A stretch of DNA of 64,000 bases, taken from NCBI RefSeq assembly GCF_009646095.1, contig NZ_CP045725.1:2542001-2606000 (forward strand). The letters run 5' to 3'. Positions 29,124 through 39,624 of this stretch are shown in pieces. This DNA is from Raineyella fluvialis. GTDB taxonomy: Bacteria; Actinomycetota; Actinomycetes; Propionibacteriales; Propionibacteriaceae. Within the stretch, counting starts at the first letter, position 1. Each line of letters opens with the position of its first letter. The notes beneath the pieces are model-generated. The model searched no databases. It worked only from the letters and a program-made list of their open reading frames with translations, and was not told the origin of the DNA. Both the position numbers and the translations under genes were made by a program.

Positions 29124-31387
29124 CCATGCCGCAGAATCGCCGCCTGACGGACCAGCGCGAGCAGACCCCGCATCGTCGCCCCGAGTCCGCTCGTGGTGAG
29201 GAGCGCAGGGACGTGCGAGGCGGCCGACGGCCGGCCGGCGACCGGGGCCCAGTGCCCGAGACCGGCCACCGTCGTGCCGAGACCGGGACCCGATCCTCCG
29301 CCCGACCGGAGACGTCCGGCGCTCGTACGCGCTCCGGCGCCGCCGACCAGCGCCGACCCGCGACTCGCCAGACCGGACAGACCAGGCACGCCTCCCGGTC
29401 CGAGCCGCTCGGCCCCGGCGGGCAGGGGCGGGCCGGTGGTGGGAGCGCGCCCCGGCCCGGCGATCGGCATCGACCGGGTCCGACGGCCGATCGGCACCGT
29501 AACGATCGGGGCCGGACCGATCGGCACCGTGATGATCGGCACCGTGATGATCGGCACCGTGATCATCGGCGCCGGCGGATCTCCGCCCGGCCCCGGCGAT
29601 TCGCGCTGGGCCCCTTGCTGAGCACACCCCTCGGCCGGGGCGGCTCGCCGGCCCGGATCAAGATCCTGGTCATCGTGCTGGTCTGCGCCACGGTTCTGTC
29701 GGGGGCCCGCCTGATCCAGATCCAGGGCCTCGACCCGCAGGCATATGCCGCGCAGGCCGCCACCCTGGTCAAGCGCAGCCAGGCCCTGCCGGCCGTGCGT
29801 GGCGCCATCACCGACCGCAACGGTCAGGTGCTCGCCGAATCCAGCCCCGCTGTCGACGTGACGGCGGATCCGGTGGCCACCGGACCGCATGCCGACACCA
29901 TCGCCGCGATCCTGGCGAAGTACCTCGGCGGTGTGCCCGCGGACTACCTGGAACCGCTGACCCGGCCGAACACCCGGTACGCGATGATCAAGCGCCAGGT
30001 CCCGGCCCACACCTACGACCTGATCCGGGGCGACCTCGCCAAGGCCGGTGACGCCAAGCAGTACGCCGGTGGGCTGTGGACGTCGACGAACTCGATCCGG
30101 ACCTACCCCGGCGCCACGGTCGCCTCCAACGTCATCGGAGTCCTCAAGCAGGACGACGACGGGGTCTACCGGCAGGGCGCGTACGGGTTCGAGTACTCCG
30201 AGGACAAGCAGCTCGCCGGCAAGGACGGCGTCGAGGTCTACCAGAGCTCGCCGGCCGGCACGAAGATCCCGCTCGGCGCGAACGAGATCACCCCCGCCCA
30301 GAACGGCACCAGCTACCAGCTCACCCTGGACGCGGAGCTGCAGTGGACGGCTGAGCAGTCGCTGAAGAAGGTGGTCGACTCGAGCAGGGCGCACTTCGGC
30401 TACGCCATCGTGATGAACATCAAGACCGGCGAGATCCTGGCGATGGCCAACTATCCGTCCTTCGACGCCTCGGACCTCAAGAACGCCAAGGCCGACGCCA
30501 TGAGCAACCGGGCGATCAGCGACTCGCTGGAGCCCGGTTCGGTGGAGAAGGTGCTCACCTTCGCCGCGCTCGCCGACGGCGGCTACATCACCCCCGACAC
30601 GCAGGTGAACGTCCCGTCGTCGCTGAAGTCCGCCGACCTGACCATCACCGATTCCGAGTCACACGGCGACATCCGGCTCACCGCCACCGGGGTGCTGGCC
30701 CAGTCGTCCAACATCGGCACCGTCGAGATGGCCCGTACGATGCCGAAGGCCGATCTGGTCAGCCATCTGCAGAACTTCGGCCTCGGCCAGCGGACCGGTA
30801 TCGAGTTGCCCGGTGAGGCGTCCGGCTGGGCGCCGAAGACCACCCTGCCGGACTACTCGCGCGACCAGGTGGCCTTCGGCCAGGGCCTCTCGGTGACCGG
30901 ACTCCAGCTCGCCTCGGCGGTGGCCGGCATCCTCAACGACGGCGTGTACAACACCCCCACGATCGTGAAGTCGGCGACGGACGCCGACGGCAAGCCGGTC
31001 AGCGTCGACCGTGCCCAGCCGCGCCGCGTGGTCAGCGAACAGGCCTCCGCGATGGTGACGCAGATGATGGAGGCCGTCACCGGCCCGGGCGGCACCGGGG
31101 CCGGGATGACCCTGTCGGGCTACCGTTCCGTGGGCAAGACGGCCACCGCCCAGCGCTACGACGAGAAGTCCGGCAAGTACGTCGGCTACACCGCCGGCTA
31201 CATCGGCGCCGCCCCCGCCGAGGACCCGCAGATCCTGACCTACGTCGTGGTGGACAACCCGGTCAACGGGCACTTCGGGTCCACCGTCGCCGGGCCGGCC
31301 TTCAAGGAGATCATGCAGTACGCCCTGCCGCGCTACGGCGTCCTTCCGTCCGCCACCAAGGCGCCCGTCGCCAAACTCGAATGGTGA
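29120..31387 (+). CDS. ftsI: Septal peptidoglycan transpeptidase FtsI (penicillin-binding protein)
   Basis: A class B penicillin-binding protein cross-linking septal peptidoglycan. After about 178 Arg-rich, disordered cytoplasmic residues comes one membrane helix (about 180-198), the dimerisation domain and the transpeptidase domain. Catalytic motifs: SVEK (Ser474, Lys477), SSN (529-531), and the third box as KTA (673-675), where KTG is usual. The residues around it, VGKTATAQR, otherwise fit. At 755 residues it is long because of the basic N-terminus, which includes a 15-bp tandem repeat (DRHRD units). The ATG overlaps the ftsL stop (ATGA). It should act with FtsW. Confidence 0.93.
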   Translation: MTMPQNRRLTDQREQTPHRRPESARGEERRDVRGGRRPAGDRGPVPETGHRRAETGTRSSARPETSGARTRSGAADQRRPATRQTGQTRHASRSEPLGPGGQGRAGGGSAPRPGDRHRPGPTADRHRNDRGRTDRHRDDRHRDDRHRDHRRRRISARPRRFALGPLLSTPLGRGGSPARIKILVIVLVCATVLSGARLIQIQGLDPQAYAAQAATLVKRSQALPAVRGAITDRNGQVLAESSPAVDVTADPVATGPHADTIAAILAKYLGGVPADYLEPLTRPNTRYAMIKRQVPAHTYDLIRGDLAKAGDAKQYAGGLWTSTNSIRTYPGATVASNVIGVLKQDDDGVYRQGAYGFEYSEDKQLAGKDGVEVYQSSPAGTKIPLGANEITPAQNGTSYQLTLDAELQWTAEQSLKKVVDSSRAHFGYAIVMNIKTGEILAMANYPSFDASDLKNAKADAMSNRAISDSLEPGSVEKVLTFAALADGGYITPDTQVNVPSSLKSADLTITDSESHGDIRLTATGVLAQSSNIGTVEMARTMPKADLVSHLQNFGLGQRTGIELPGEASGWAPKTTLPDYSRDQVAFGQGLSVTGLQLASAVAGILNDGVYNTPTIVKSATDADGKPVSVDRAQPRRVVSEQASAMVTQMMEAVTGPGGTGAGMTLSGYRSVGKTATAQRYDEKSGKYVGYTAGYIGAAPAEDPQILTYVVVDNPVNGHFGSTVAGPAFKEIMQYALPRYGVLPSATKAPVAKLEW
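29519..29563 (+). repeat. 15-bp tandem repeat in the ftsI N-terminus
   Basis: Three exact copies of GATCGGCACCGTGAT encode a basic DRHRD repeat in the cytoplasmic tail of FtsI, flanked by degenerate copies on both sides (from about 29489 to 29575). Confidence 0.85.
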
Positions 31388-31451
31388 TCCGGGGCCGACG
31401 CCTGACCGTCGCCGCCCAGTGGTCGGATGGCCTCGGTCGCCCCGGGATGGG

Positions 31452-31457
31452 TACGGT
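31452..31457 (+). promoter_or_regulatory. -10 element of an internal murE promoter
   Basis: TACGGT lies 6 bases before the GTG at 31464. It suggests a leaderless transcript starting inside the cluster, in the 76-base gap after ftsI, the first real gap after ftsL begins. Confidence 0.5.
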
Positions 31458-31463
31458 CTGACT

Positions 31464-33059
31464 GTGCCGTTCACGACCGGACCACTGCGTCCCCGCTCCA
31501 CCCGCCCCGCCACGCTCGGCGCGCTCTGCGACCTGGCGCGGGAACTGGGACATCCGGCCGACCTCCAGGGCGCCGACCCGGAGGTCGTCATCGCCGGTCT
31601 CACCCTTGACTCGCGGCTCGTGCTGCCGGGGGACGCGTACGTGGCCCTGGCCGGCACCCGGACCCACGGGATCCGCTTCGCCGCCTCGGCGCTCGGTCTG
31701 GGGGCCGCTGTGGTTCTCACCGACCGCGCCGGAGCGGACGATCCGGCGGCGGAAGGGCTCCCCGTCATCGCAGTGGATCGGCCCCGGACCCTGATGGCCC
31801 ACTGGGCGGCAGAGGTCTACGGGCGCCCCGCCGAGAACCTGACCATGTACGGCATCACCGGGACGAACGGCAAGACGACGACTGCCGTCCTGCTGGCTGC
31901 CGGCCTGACCGCGGCCGGTCGGAAGGCCGGCACCATCGGCACCCTCGGCTTCCGGGTCGGCGACCTGTCCCTGGATGCCTCCCGGACGACGATCACGACT
32001 CCCGAGTCGGTCGACCTGCACGCACTCCTCGCCGTGATGCGCGAAGCCGGGGCCGAGTCCGTCGCCATGGAGGTCTCCTCGCACGCGATGGTCTTCGAAC
32101 GGGTCGAGGCCGTGCCCTTCGCCGTCGCCGGCTTCACCAACCTCGGCCGGGACCACCTCGACTTCCATCCCACCCTGGAGGACTACTTCCAGGCCAAGGC
32201 GGGCCTGTTCCACCCCGAGCACACCCGGACCGCCGTGATCAGCATCGACGACCAGTGGGGCGTCCGCCTCGCCGAGGAGAGCCGGGGCCGGCTCGAGAAG
32301 GTCTGGACGACCAGCTTCGCCGACCCCTCGGCCGACTGGTACGCCCACGACGTCGTGCCGCTGCCGTCCGGGGGCTCCCGGGTGGCCGTCACGACGCCGA
32401 CCGGTCCGCTGGAGATCGAGGTCGGCCTGCCCGGGCTGTTCAACGCCCGCAACGCCGTCACCTGCGCGGCGATGCTGGCGATGACGGGTGTCGACGTCCG
32501 CGCGGCCCTGCCAGGCCTGGCCACGGCCCAGGTCCCCGGCCGGATGCAGATCGTCGACCTCGGTGCCGGCGCACCCCTCGCCGTGGTCGACTTCGCCCAC
32601 ACCCCCCAGGCCGTCGCCTCGGCCCTGGAGGCCTTCGCCGCACGCCCCACGGGCAAGCTCATCGCGGTGCTCGGCTGCGGCGGTGACCGTGACCAGGAGA
32701 AGCGGGGCCCGATGGGTGCCGCGGCGGCCACCTGGGCCGACGTCGTCGTCGTCACTGACGACAACCCCAGGTCAGAGGACCCCCGCCTGATCCGCGACGC
32801 CGTCCTGGCCGGCGCCACCGAGGCGGTCCGCACCGGAGCAGTCGAGTCCGTACGTCCGGGTCATGCCGGCGCCGTCGAGGTGCTCGACGGCGGCGAGCGG
32901 GCCGATGCCATCACCACCGCACTGCGGCTCGCCGGGCCCGACGACGTCGTCGCCGTGCTGGGCAAGGGCCACGAACAGGGCCAGATCGTCGGGGAGCGCG
33001 TCATCCCGTTCGACGATGTCGAAGCCATCCGTACCGCCTGGCGCACCTTGGAGGACTGA
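31464..33059 (+). CDS. murE: UDP-MurNAc-tripeptide synthetase MurE
   Basis: Adds the third amino acid, a diaminopimelate here, to UDP-MurNAc-L-Ala-D-Glu in cytoplasmic peptidoglycan precursor synthesis. The ATP loop [11 protein letters not shown] (Lys137) and the specificity motif DNPR (433-436) are present; DNPR is the signature of diaminopimelate-adding rather than lysine-adding enzymes. The isomer (meso or LL) cannot be told. The GTG at 31464 is preferred, giving 531 residues, because it follows a TACGGT -10 by 6 bases and removes an unsupported N-terminal extension open from 31419. Confidence 0.95.
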   Translation: MPFTTGPLRPRSTRPATLGALCDLARELGHPADLQGADPEVVIAGLTLDSRLVLPGDAYVALAGTRTHGIRFAASALGLGAAVVLTDRAGADDPAAEGLPVIAVDRPRTLMAHWAAEVYGRPAENLTMYGITGTNGKTTTAVLLAAGLTAAGRKAGTIGTLGFRVGDLSLDASRTTITTPESVDLHALLAVMREAGAESVAMEVSSHAMVFERVEAVPFAVAGFTNLGRDHLDFHPTLEDYFQAKAGLFHPEHTRTAVISIDDQWGVRLAEESRGRLEKVWTTSFADPSADWYAHDVVPLPSGGSRVAVTTPTGPLEIEVGLPGLFNARNAVTCAAMLAMTGVDVRAALPGLATAQVPGRMQIVDLGAGAPLAVVDFAHTPQAVASALEAFAARPTGKLIAVLGCGGDRDQEKRGPMGAAAATWADVVVVTDDNPRSEDPRLIRDAVLAGATEAVRTGAVESVRPGHAGAVEVLDGGERADAITTALRLAGPDDVVAVLGKGHEQGQIVGERVIPFDDVEAIRTAWRTLED

Positions 33060-33061
33060 CT

Positions 33062-34582
33062 GTGCAACCCCGCTCCCTGACCGAGATCGCTGCGGCGATC
33101 GGTGCCCGCATCGCGCCGCCGGACGGGGTGGAGCTGTCCGCCCTGGAGGGCCTCGCCGTCGGTCCCGACGTCGTCATCGATTCTCGCCGGGCCACCCCCG
33201 GGTCGCTCTTCGTGGCGTTCCCCGGCGAGCGGGTCGACGGGCACGACTTCGTCGCCACCGCCGCAGCCGCCGGCGCTGCCGCCGCCGTCACCCAACGACC
33301 GGTGGAGGCGGGGGTGCCGTGCCTCGTCGTCGACGACCCGCAGCGCGCGCTCGCGGCGCTGGCCCGTCACGTGGTGGACACCAGCCCCGCACTCTCCGTG
33401 GTGGGCATCACCGGGTCGTCGGGCAAGACCTCGACCAAGGACCTGATCGCCCAGGTGTTGCGCACGGCCGGACCCACTGTCGCCCCGATCGGCTCCTTCA
33501 ACAACGAGATCGGCGCGCCACTCACCGCGACCGGCTGTGACGCCACCACCCGCTTCCTGGTCACCGAGATGGGGGCCCGTGGCATCGGGCACGTCGCCTA
33601 CCTCTGTTCCATCACGCCGCCCACCGTCGCCGTCGTACTGAACGTCGGGCACGCCCACCTCGGTGAGTTCGGCTCGCAGGACATGATCGCCAAGGCCAAG
33701 GGTGAGCTGGTCGAGGCTGTCGACGAGGCAGGCTGGGCCGTCCTCAACGGTGACGATCCCCGGGTCACCGCCATGGCCTCCCGGACCCGGGGCCACGTCG
33801 CCCGGTTCGCCGTGGGGGAGCGCCCCGCCGACGGCGGTGAGGTCCAGGTGTGGGCCACCGACGTCGAGGCCGACGAGCTCGACCGGCACGGCTACACCCT
33901 GCACATCGAGGACCGCACGGCGTGGTCGCCGGCCGGGGAGGGCGAGGTCGTCACGGCGGTCTTCCCGGTCCGTCTGCGCCAGCTCGGCGCCCACCAGGTG
34001 CCCAACTCGCTGGCGGCGGCCGCCGCGGCGTACGTCCTCGGCCTCGACGCCGAGCAGATCGCCGCCGCCCTCTCGGACGCCGAAGCACTCTCGCACTGGC
34101 GGATGGAGCTGCACGAGCGCCCGGACGGCGCCGTCATCCTCAACGACAGCTACAACGCCAACCCCGACTCGATGGCCAGCGGTCTGCGGACACTGGCCAG
34201 GCTCGGTGCCGCCCGTCGGTCCCGTGACCCCCGCTCCCGGACCTGGGCCCTCATCGGCGACATGCTCGAACTCGGCGACGACGCGGCCGAGGAGCACCGC
34301 CGGATCGGCGCCCTGGCCGCCACCCTCGGCATCACCGACGTGGTGGCCATCGGGGACTTCGCCGGCGCCATCGTCGAGGGGGCCCTCGCGCAGAATGTCG
34401 GGATCCGGGCGTCCGTGGCACCTGATAAGTTCGCCCTGATCACGGCCGCGGCGCCCCTCGGGGCCGCGGACGTGGTCCTGGTGAAGGCCTCCCGCGGCCT
34501 GGCCCTGGAAACCGTTGCCGACGCGCTCGCCGCCGGTGGGACCGGGGTGTCGGATGCTGACGAGACTGGAGGCGTACGTTGA
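33062..34582 (+). CDS. murF: UDP-MurNAc-tripeptide-D-alanyl-D-alanine ligase MurF
   Basis: Adds D-Ala-D-Ala to the UDP-MurNAc tripeptide, completing the pentapeptide in the cytoplasm. The ATP loop [15 protein letters not shown] (Lys122), the central [16 protein letters not shown] and the C-terminal [12 protein letters not shown] are typical. 506 residues, GTG start 2 bases after the murE stop, implying coupled translation. Its 3' end overlaps mraY by 4 bases. No break or missing residue was seen. Confidence 0.95.
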   Translation: MQPRSLTEIAAAIGARIAPPDGVELSALEGLAVGPDVVIDSRRATPGSLFVAFPGERVDGHDFVATAAAAGAAAAVTQRPVEAGVPCLVVDDPQRALAALARHVVDTSPALSVVGITGSSGKTSTKDLIAQVLRTAGPTVAPIGSFNNEIGAPLTATGCDATTRFLVTEMGARGIGHVAYLCSITPPTVAVVLNVGHAHLGEFGSQDMIAKAKGELVEAVDEAGWAVLNGDDPRVTAMASRTRGHVARFAVGERPADGGEVQVWATDVEADELDRHGYTLHIEDRTAWSPAGEGEVVTAVFPVRLRQLGAHQVPNSLAAAAAAYVLGLDAEQIAAALSDAEALSHWRMELHERPDGAVILNDSYNANPDSMASGLRTLARLGAARRSRDPRSRTWALIGDMLELGDDAAEEHRRIGALAATLGITDVVAIGDFAGAIVEGALAQNVGIRASVAPDKFALITAAAPLGAADVVLVKASRGLALETVADALAAGGTGVSDADETGGVR

Positions 34583-35673
34583 CGACGATCCTGCTGGCGG
34601 GAGCCATGGCCCTGGTGGGCACGCTGCTGGGCACCCGTGCGGCCATCGGTGTGCTGGTGAAGAAGGGATATGGCCAGTTCATCCGCGATGACGGGCCGAC
34701 CTCGCACCACACCAAGCGCGGCACGCCGACGATGGGTGGGCTGGTGATCATCATCGCGGTCGTCCTGGGGTACGGCCTGGCGCACCTGGTCACCTGGAAG
34801 CCGCCGTCGGTCAGCGCGTTGCTGGTCCTGCTCCTCTTCGTCGGCACGGGCTTCGTCGGCTTCCTCGACGACTGGATCAAGATCTCCAACAAGCGCTCGC
34901 TCGGCCTCACCGCCTGGCAGAAGCTTGCGGGGCAGACGGCCGTCGCGGTGCTCTTCGGCATCCTCGCCGTCAATTTCCCCGACGAGCGCGGCGTCACTCC
35001 CGCCTCAGGCTTCGTGTCCTTCCTTCGCGACATCTCGTGGCTGAGCCTGCCGGTCTGGCTGGCGGCCATCTGGTTCCTGATCCTCATCCTCGGCACGTCC
35101 AACGCGGTCAACCTCACCGATGGTCTCGACGGGCTGGCGGCCGGGGCCTCGACGATGGTCTTCGCGGCCTACGCGCTGATCAATCTGTGGCAGTACAACA
35201 AGTCGTGCGCCTGGGGCGGGGCCGCCTCACCGACCTGCTACAACGTCCGCAACCCGCACGACCTGGCGGTCGTCGCCGTCGCGCTGGCCGGAGCCTGCTT
35301 CGGCTTCCTGTGGTGGAACGCGAAGCCCGCCAAGATCTTCATGGGTGACTCCGGGTCGCTGTCGTTGGGCGGCGCCCTGGCCGGCCTGGCCATCTGCAGC
35401 CGCACCGAACTGCTGCTGGTCATCCTCGGCGGCCTGTTCGTCATCATCACCCTGTCGGTGATGATCCAGACGAGCTGGTTCAAGTTCACCCGATGGCGCA
35501 CCGGGACAGGGCGGCGGGTGTTCAAGATGGCCCCGCTGCAGCACCACTTCGAGATGCTCGGATGGTCCGAAGTGACCATCGTGATCCGCTTCTGGATCAT
35601 CGCCGGCTGCTTCGTCGCCCTCGGCATCGGCATCTTCTACGGCGAGTGGGTGACGGGATTGGGACTCCAGTGA
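34579..35673 (+). CDS. mraY: Phospho-MurNAc-pentapeptide transferase MraY
   Basis: Transfers phospho-MurNAc-pentapeptide to undecaprenyl phosphate, forming lipid I at the inner membrane. About ten membrane helices are evident. Conserved Asp-rich loops include [15 protein letters not shown] and [16 protein letters not shown], with [12 protein letters not shown] and [11 protein letters not shown] near the C-terminus. 364 residues. The start is TTG at 34579, with GGAGG 6 bases upstream, overlapping the murF stop. The next gene overlaps by 4 bases. Confidence 0.95.
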   Translation: MTTILLAGAMALVGTLLGTRAAIGVLVKKGYGQFIRDDGPTSHHTKRGTPTMGGLVIIIAVVLGYGLAHLVTWKPPSVSALLVLLLFVGTGFVGFLDDWIKISNKRSLGLTAWQKLAGQTAVAVLFGILAVNFPDERGVTPASGFVSFLRDISWLSLPVWLAAIWFLILILGTSNAVNLTDGLDGLAAGASTMVFAAYALINLWQYNKSCAWGGAASPTCYNVRNPHDLAVVAVALAGACFGFLWWNAKPAKIFMGDSGSLSLGGALAGLAICSRTELLLVILGGLFVIITLSVMIQTSWFKFTRWRTGTGRRVFKMAPLQHHFEMLGWSEVTIVIRFWIIAGCFVALGIGIFYGEWVTGLGLQ

Positions 35674-37126
35674 ACCGCGTACGACCCGACTGGATCGGCA
35701 CCGCCGACCGCACCTCCGCCTGGCCGCAGGCCCGCGTCGTGGTCGCCGGCCTGGGCACCTCCGGCTTCGCCGCCGCCGACGCCTTGCTCGAGTTCGGCGC
35801 CCAGGTCGTGGTGCTGGACGAGTCCGACACGCAGGAGATCACCGAGCGGGGCACCATCCTCGAGGTGCTGGGCGCCGAGGTGCGGCTCGGACCGGGCTCC
35901 ACCGCCACGCTGCCCGACGACGTCGACCTCGTCGTCACCTCACCGGGCTGGCGCCCCACCACACCGCTGCTGGCCCAGGCCGCGCTCCGTGGCGTACCGA
36001 TCTATGGCGAGGTGGAGCTGGCCTGGCGGCTGCAGGACCCCGAGCGGGCCCCCGCCTGGCTCGCCATCACCGGCACCAACGGTAAGACCACCACCACCCA
36101 GATGCTCGAGTCGATGCTCCAGGCCGCCGGTCTGCGCGCCGTGGCCTGCGGCAACATCGGCAAGCCGGTGATGGAGACCGTGCTCGACCCGCAGCCGTAC
36201 GACGTGCTGGCGGTCGAGCTCTCCAGCTTCCAGCTGCACTGGTCCAACAGCCTGGCGATGCACTCGGCAGCCGTCCTCAACGTCGAGCAGGACCACCTCG
36301 AGTGGTACCCGTCGATGGCCGACTACACCGCGGACAAGGCCCGGATCTACCAGCGGGTGACCCACTCCTGCGTCTACAACGTCGCCGACCCCACCACCGA
36401 GCGGATGGTGGAGGAGGCCGAAGTCACCGAGGGCGCCCGGGCGATCGGCTTCACCCTGGGCATCCCGGGACCCTCGATGCTGGGTGTCGTCGACGACCTG
36501 CTGGTCGACCGCGCCTTCGTGGAACAGCGCAAGACCTCAGCGCTGGAACTCGCCTCGCTGACCGACGTCCACCCGTACGCCCCGCACAATGTCGCGAACG
36601 CTCTCGCGGCGGCGGCCCTGGCCCGTTCGTACGGCGTCCCCGCCACCGCCGTACGTGACGGCCTGCGCAACCTGCACCTGGGCGGTCACCGGATCCAGAC
36701 CGTGGCGGAGGTCGACGGGGTGCGCTACGTCGACGACTCCAAGGCCACCAATCCGCACGCGGCCCACGCCTCCCTGGTCGCGTTCGACCCGGTGGTGTGG
36801 ATCGCCGGGGGACAGGCCAAGGGAACGGATTTCGACGACCTGGTGATGGGGGTCGCCGGTCGCCTGCGGGGCGTCGTGCTGCTCGGCGCGGACCGCGAGG
36901 TGATCGCGGCGGCGCTGCGCCGACACGCCCCCGACGTCCCGGTCGAAGTCTTCGATTCGGCGGACACTGGGGTCATGGCCCAGGTCGTGGCCGCCGCGGC
37001 CCGGATGGCCCGACCCGGTGACACCGTCCTGCTGGCCCCGGGTGCGCCAGTCGCGACATGTGGCCGGACTATGCGGCTCGCGGCGACGACTTCGCCCGTG
37101 AGGCGCGGGGGCTGGGCCGGGCCTGA
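35670..37126 (+). CDS. murD: UDP-MurNAc-L-alanine-D-glutamate ligase MurD, frame broken
   Basis: Adds D-glutamate to UDP-MurNAc-L-Ala. The N-terminal Rossmann motif [17 protein letters not shown], the ATP loop [25 protein letters not shown] and [14 protein letters not shown] are all present. As written the frame drifts after DTVLLAPG and runs on into ftsW. Adding one base at the G-run 37040-37042 restores [27 protein letters not shown] and a stop at 37126, the expected MurD ending, giving 485 residues. The GTG start overlaps the mraY stop. MurD is normally essential, so a base-calling error is more likely than a true break. Confidence 0.9.
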
Positions 37127-37183
37127 CGTTTCGTCGGGCCGTCACCACCAGACGACAGCCACGACGACCGGAGGACGCAGGGC

Positions 37184-38533
37184 ATGGCGATCGACACGCG
37201 CAACCTGGCCGACGAGACCCGCGACTGGGTCGCCGACACCACCGCCACCGTCCGTGGCTGGCTCGACCATCCGCGCGCCAGTCAGGCGTTGCTGCTCACC
37301 TCGGTGGCGCTGCTCCTCTTCATGGGCTCGATGATGGTGCTGTCCGCCTCGAGCGTCCTGTCGTACACGAAGAACAACGGCAACTCCTACCAGATCTTCC
37401 TGCGTCAAGCGGCCTTCATCCTCGGCGGCCTCGTGCTCGCCGCCGGGTTGTCGGCCCTGCCGCCCGAGCGCACCCGCCGGATCTCCATCCTCCTGGTCCT
37501 GACCAGTTTCGTCGGGCTGCTGCTGACCTTCACCAACCTCGGCCTGACCGTGAACGGCAACCGCAACTGGCTGGCCCTCGGCCCGTTCACCGGTCAGCCG
37601 TCGGAGTTCGCCAAGCTGGCCATCGTCTGGTGGGGTGCCCAGGTCCTCGCCGACCACGACCGGGAGCTCGACCAGTTGCGCCGGCTCCTGCCGTACCTGT
37701 CCGTGTCGGGGCTGCTGATCGCACTCACCATGCTGCAGGGCGACCTCGGCTCCTCGGTGGTGATGGCCGCCATCATCGCGACCGTCCTGTGGGTGGCCGG
37801 TGTTCCGCTCAAGATCTTCGCCGGGATCGCCGGTCTGGCGGGGGGAGTCGTCGGCATCCTGATCGCCACCACCCCTTACCGGATGATGCGCCTGGTCGCC
37901 TTCCTGCGTCCCCAGTCAGGTGTCACCGATGCCAACTACCAGTCGATGATGGGCACCTACGCCCTCGCCTCGGGCGGCTGGTGGGGACTCGGCCTGGGCG
38001 CCAGCCGGCAGAAGTGGGGCGGCCTGCCCGAGGCGCACACCGACTACATCCTTGCGGTGATCGGTGAGGAGCTCGGTCTGTTCGGCACCCTGTCGATCGT
38101 CGCCCTCTTCGCCCTGCTGGGCTGGGCCGGGATCCGGATCATGCGGCGCTCCGTCCGCCCGTACCAGCGCTACCTCGCCGCGGGCGCGACCGGGTGGATC
38201 ATCTTCCAGGCATACGTCAACATCGCCGTCGTCCTGCGGGCCTGGCCGGTGATGGGCGTGCCACTGCCGTTCATCTCGGCCGGCGGCTCGGCGGTGGTGG
38301 CTACGCTGATGGCGGTGGGTCTGCTGATGGCTTGTGCCCGGGCCGAACCGGGGGCCGTGGCGGAACGGGAACGGCGGGCTCGAGCCAGGGCCCACCAGCA
38401 CAACATCGGGCGGGTCAGCGCGGTCGTCGACGGCCGGGCCGCCCCGCTCGAGAGTACTTCCGGACGCACCGGGGGACGTGGGGGAGCGACGCCCGGAGGG
38501 CGCCGCCAGAAGGGAACGGGAAGAACCAGATGA
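37184..38533 (+). CDS. ftsW: Septal peptidoglycan polymerase FtsW
   Basis: A SEDS-family glycosyltransferase that polymerises lipid II into septal glycan strands with FtsI. Ten membrane helices are expected; the family Asp and signature regions [50 protein letters not shown] and [13 protein letters not shown] are intact. The 449 residues include a basic cytoplasmic tail after about residue 395 rich in Arg/Gly. CCGGAGGACG lies upstream of the ATG. The stop overlaps murG (ATGA). Confidence 0.95.
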   Translation: MAIDTRNLADETRDWVADTTATVRGWLDHPRASQALLLTSVALLLFMGSMMVLSASSVLSYTKNNGNSYQIFLRQAAFILGGLVLAAGLSALPPERTRRISILLVLTSFVGLLLTFTNLGLTVNGNRNWLALGPFTGQPSEFAKLAIVWWGAQVLADHDRELDQLRRLLPYLSVSGLLIALTMLQGDLGSSVVMAAIIATVLWVAGVPLKIFAGIAGLAGGVVGILIATTPYRMMRLVAFLRPQSGVTDANYQSMMGTYALASGGWWGLGLGASRQKWGGLPEAHTDYILAVIGEELGLFGTLSIVALFALLGWAGIRIMRRSVRPYQRYLAAGATGWIIFQAYVNIAVVLRAWPVMGVPLPFISAGGSAVVATLMAVGLLMACARAEPGAVAERERRARARAHQHNIGRVSAVVDGRAAPLESTSGRTGGRGGATPGGRRQKGTGRTR

Positions 38534-39624
38534 CGAACGTCGTGCTCGCCGGGGGTGGCACCGCCGGCCATACCTCACCGCTGATCGCCACCGCCCACCG
38601 CCTCCGTGAGCGCGAGCCCGGTGTGTCGCTGGTGGCCATCGGGACGCCCAAGGGCCTCGAGTCCCGGGTGGTGCCGGCCGCCGGCCTCGACCTCCAGCTG
38701 ATCGACCCCGTTCCGCTCCCGCGCCGGCTGACGCTCGACCTGGTGAAGGTGCCCCTGCGGTTGCGGCGCGCGATCAACCAGGCGCGCCACATCCTCAAGA
38801 ATCACCAGGCCGACGTGCTGGTCGGCTTCGGCGGCTACGTCTCCATGCCGGCCTACTTCGCGGCCCGTGCGCTGCGGATCCCCATCGTCGTGCACGAACA
38901 GAACGCCGTTCCCGGCCTGGCCAACAAGGTCGCCACCCGCTTCACCGACCGGGTCGCCGTGACCTTTCCCGGCACCCCCCTGCGCCATTCCCGGGTGATC
39001 GGCATGCCGTTGCGCAGCGAGATCACCGGCATGGACCGCGAGGCCCTGGCCCCGGCGGCGCGCCACGAGTTCGGGCTCGAGGAGGGGCTGCCGACCGTGC
39101 TCGTCAGTGGCGGTTCCCAGGGCGCCCGGAGCATCAACGCGGCGATCACGGCCGCCTACCCGGAGCTCATCGCCCGCGGCATCCAGGTGCTGCACGTCCT
39201 GGGCCCGAAGAACTTCCGCGCCGAGATGGTCCCCGTCGTCGACGAGGCGACCGGTGCCTCGTACCGGCCGGTGGCCTACGTCGACGCGATGGAGAAGGCC
39301 TACGCCGTGGCCGACCTGATGGTCGGTCGCTCCGGTGCCGGAACCGTGATGGAGACGATCGCCGTGGGACTGCCCGCGGTCCTCGTGCCACTGCCGCACG
39401 GCAACGGGGAGCAGGCCCGCAACGCCGACTCCCTGGTCGCTGCCGGTGGCGCCATCCGACTGTCCGACATCCGCTGCACGGGCGACGCGCTCGTCGACAT
39501 CATCGCGCCGCTCGTCACCGACCCGGACCGGTTGGCGCGGATGCGGGCCGCGGGTCGCGGGATGCTGCCCGGCAACGCCGCTGACCTGCTCTGCGACATG
39601 ATCCTCGAGGCGGCCGCCCGATGA
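38530..39624 (+). CDS. murG: Lipid II synthase MurG (GlcNAc transferase)
   Basis: Transfers GlcNAc from UDP-GlcNAc to lipid I on the cytoplasmic membrane face. GGGTAGHTSPLIATA is the first glycine-rich loop and SGGSQGARSIN the second; HEQNAVPGLANK and GRSGAGTVMETIAVGLPAVLVPLPH form the acceptor and donor sites. 364 residues, GT-B fold. The ATG at 38530 overlaps the ftsW stop and the stop overlaps murC, both as ATGA. The frame is open far upstream inside ftsW, which is a shadow. Confidence 0.95.
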   Translation: MTNVVLAGGGTAGHTSPLIATAHRLREREPGVSLVAIGTPKGLESRVVPAAGLDLQLIDPVPLPRRLTLDLVKVPLRLRRAINQARHILKNHQADVLVGFGGYVSMPAYFAARALRIPIVVHEQNAVPGLANKVATRFTDRVAVTFPGTPLRHSRVIGMPLRSEITGMDREALAPAARHEFGLEEGLPTVLVSGGSQGARSINAAITAAYPELIARGIQVLHVLGPKNFRAEMVPVVDEATGASYRPVAYVDAMEKAYAVADLMVGRSGAGTVMETIAVGLPAVLVPLPHGNGEQARNADSLVAAGGAIRLSDIRCTGDALVDIIAPLVTDPDRLARMRAAGRGMLPGNAADLLCDMILEAAAR

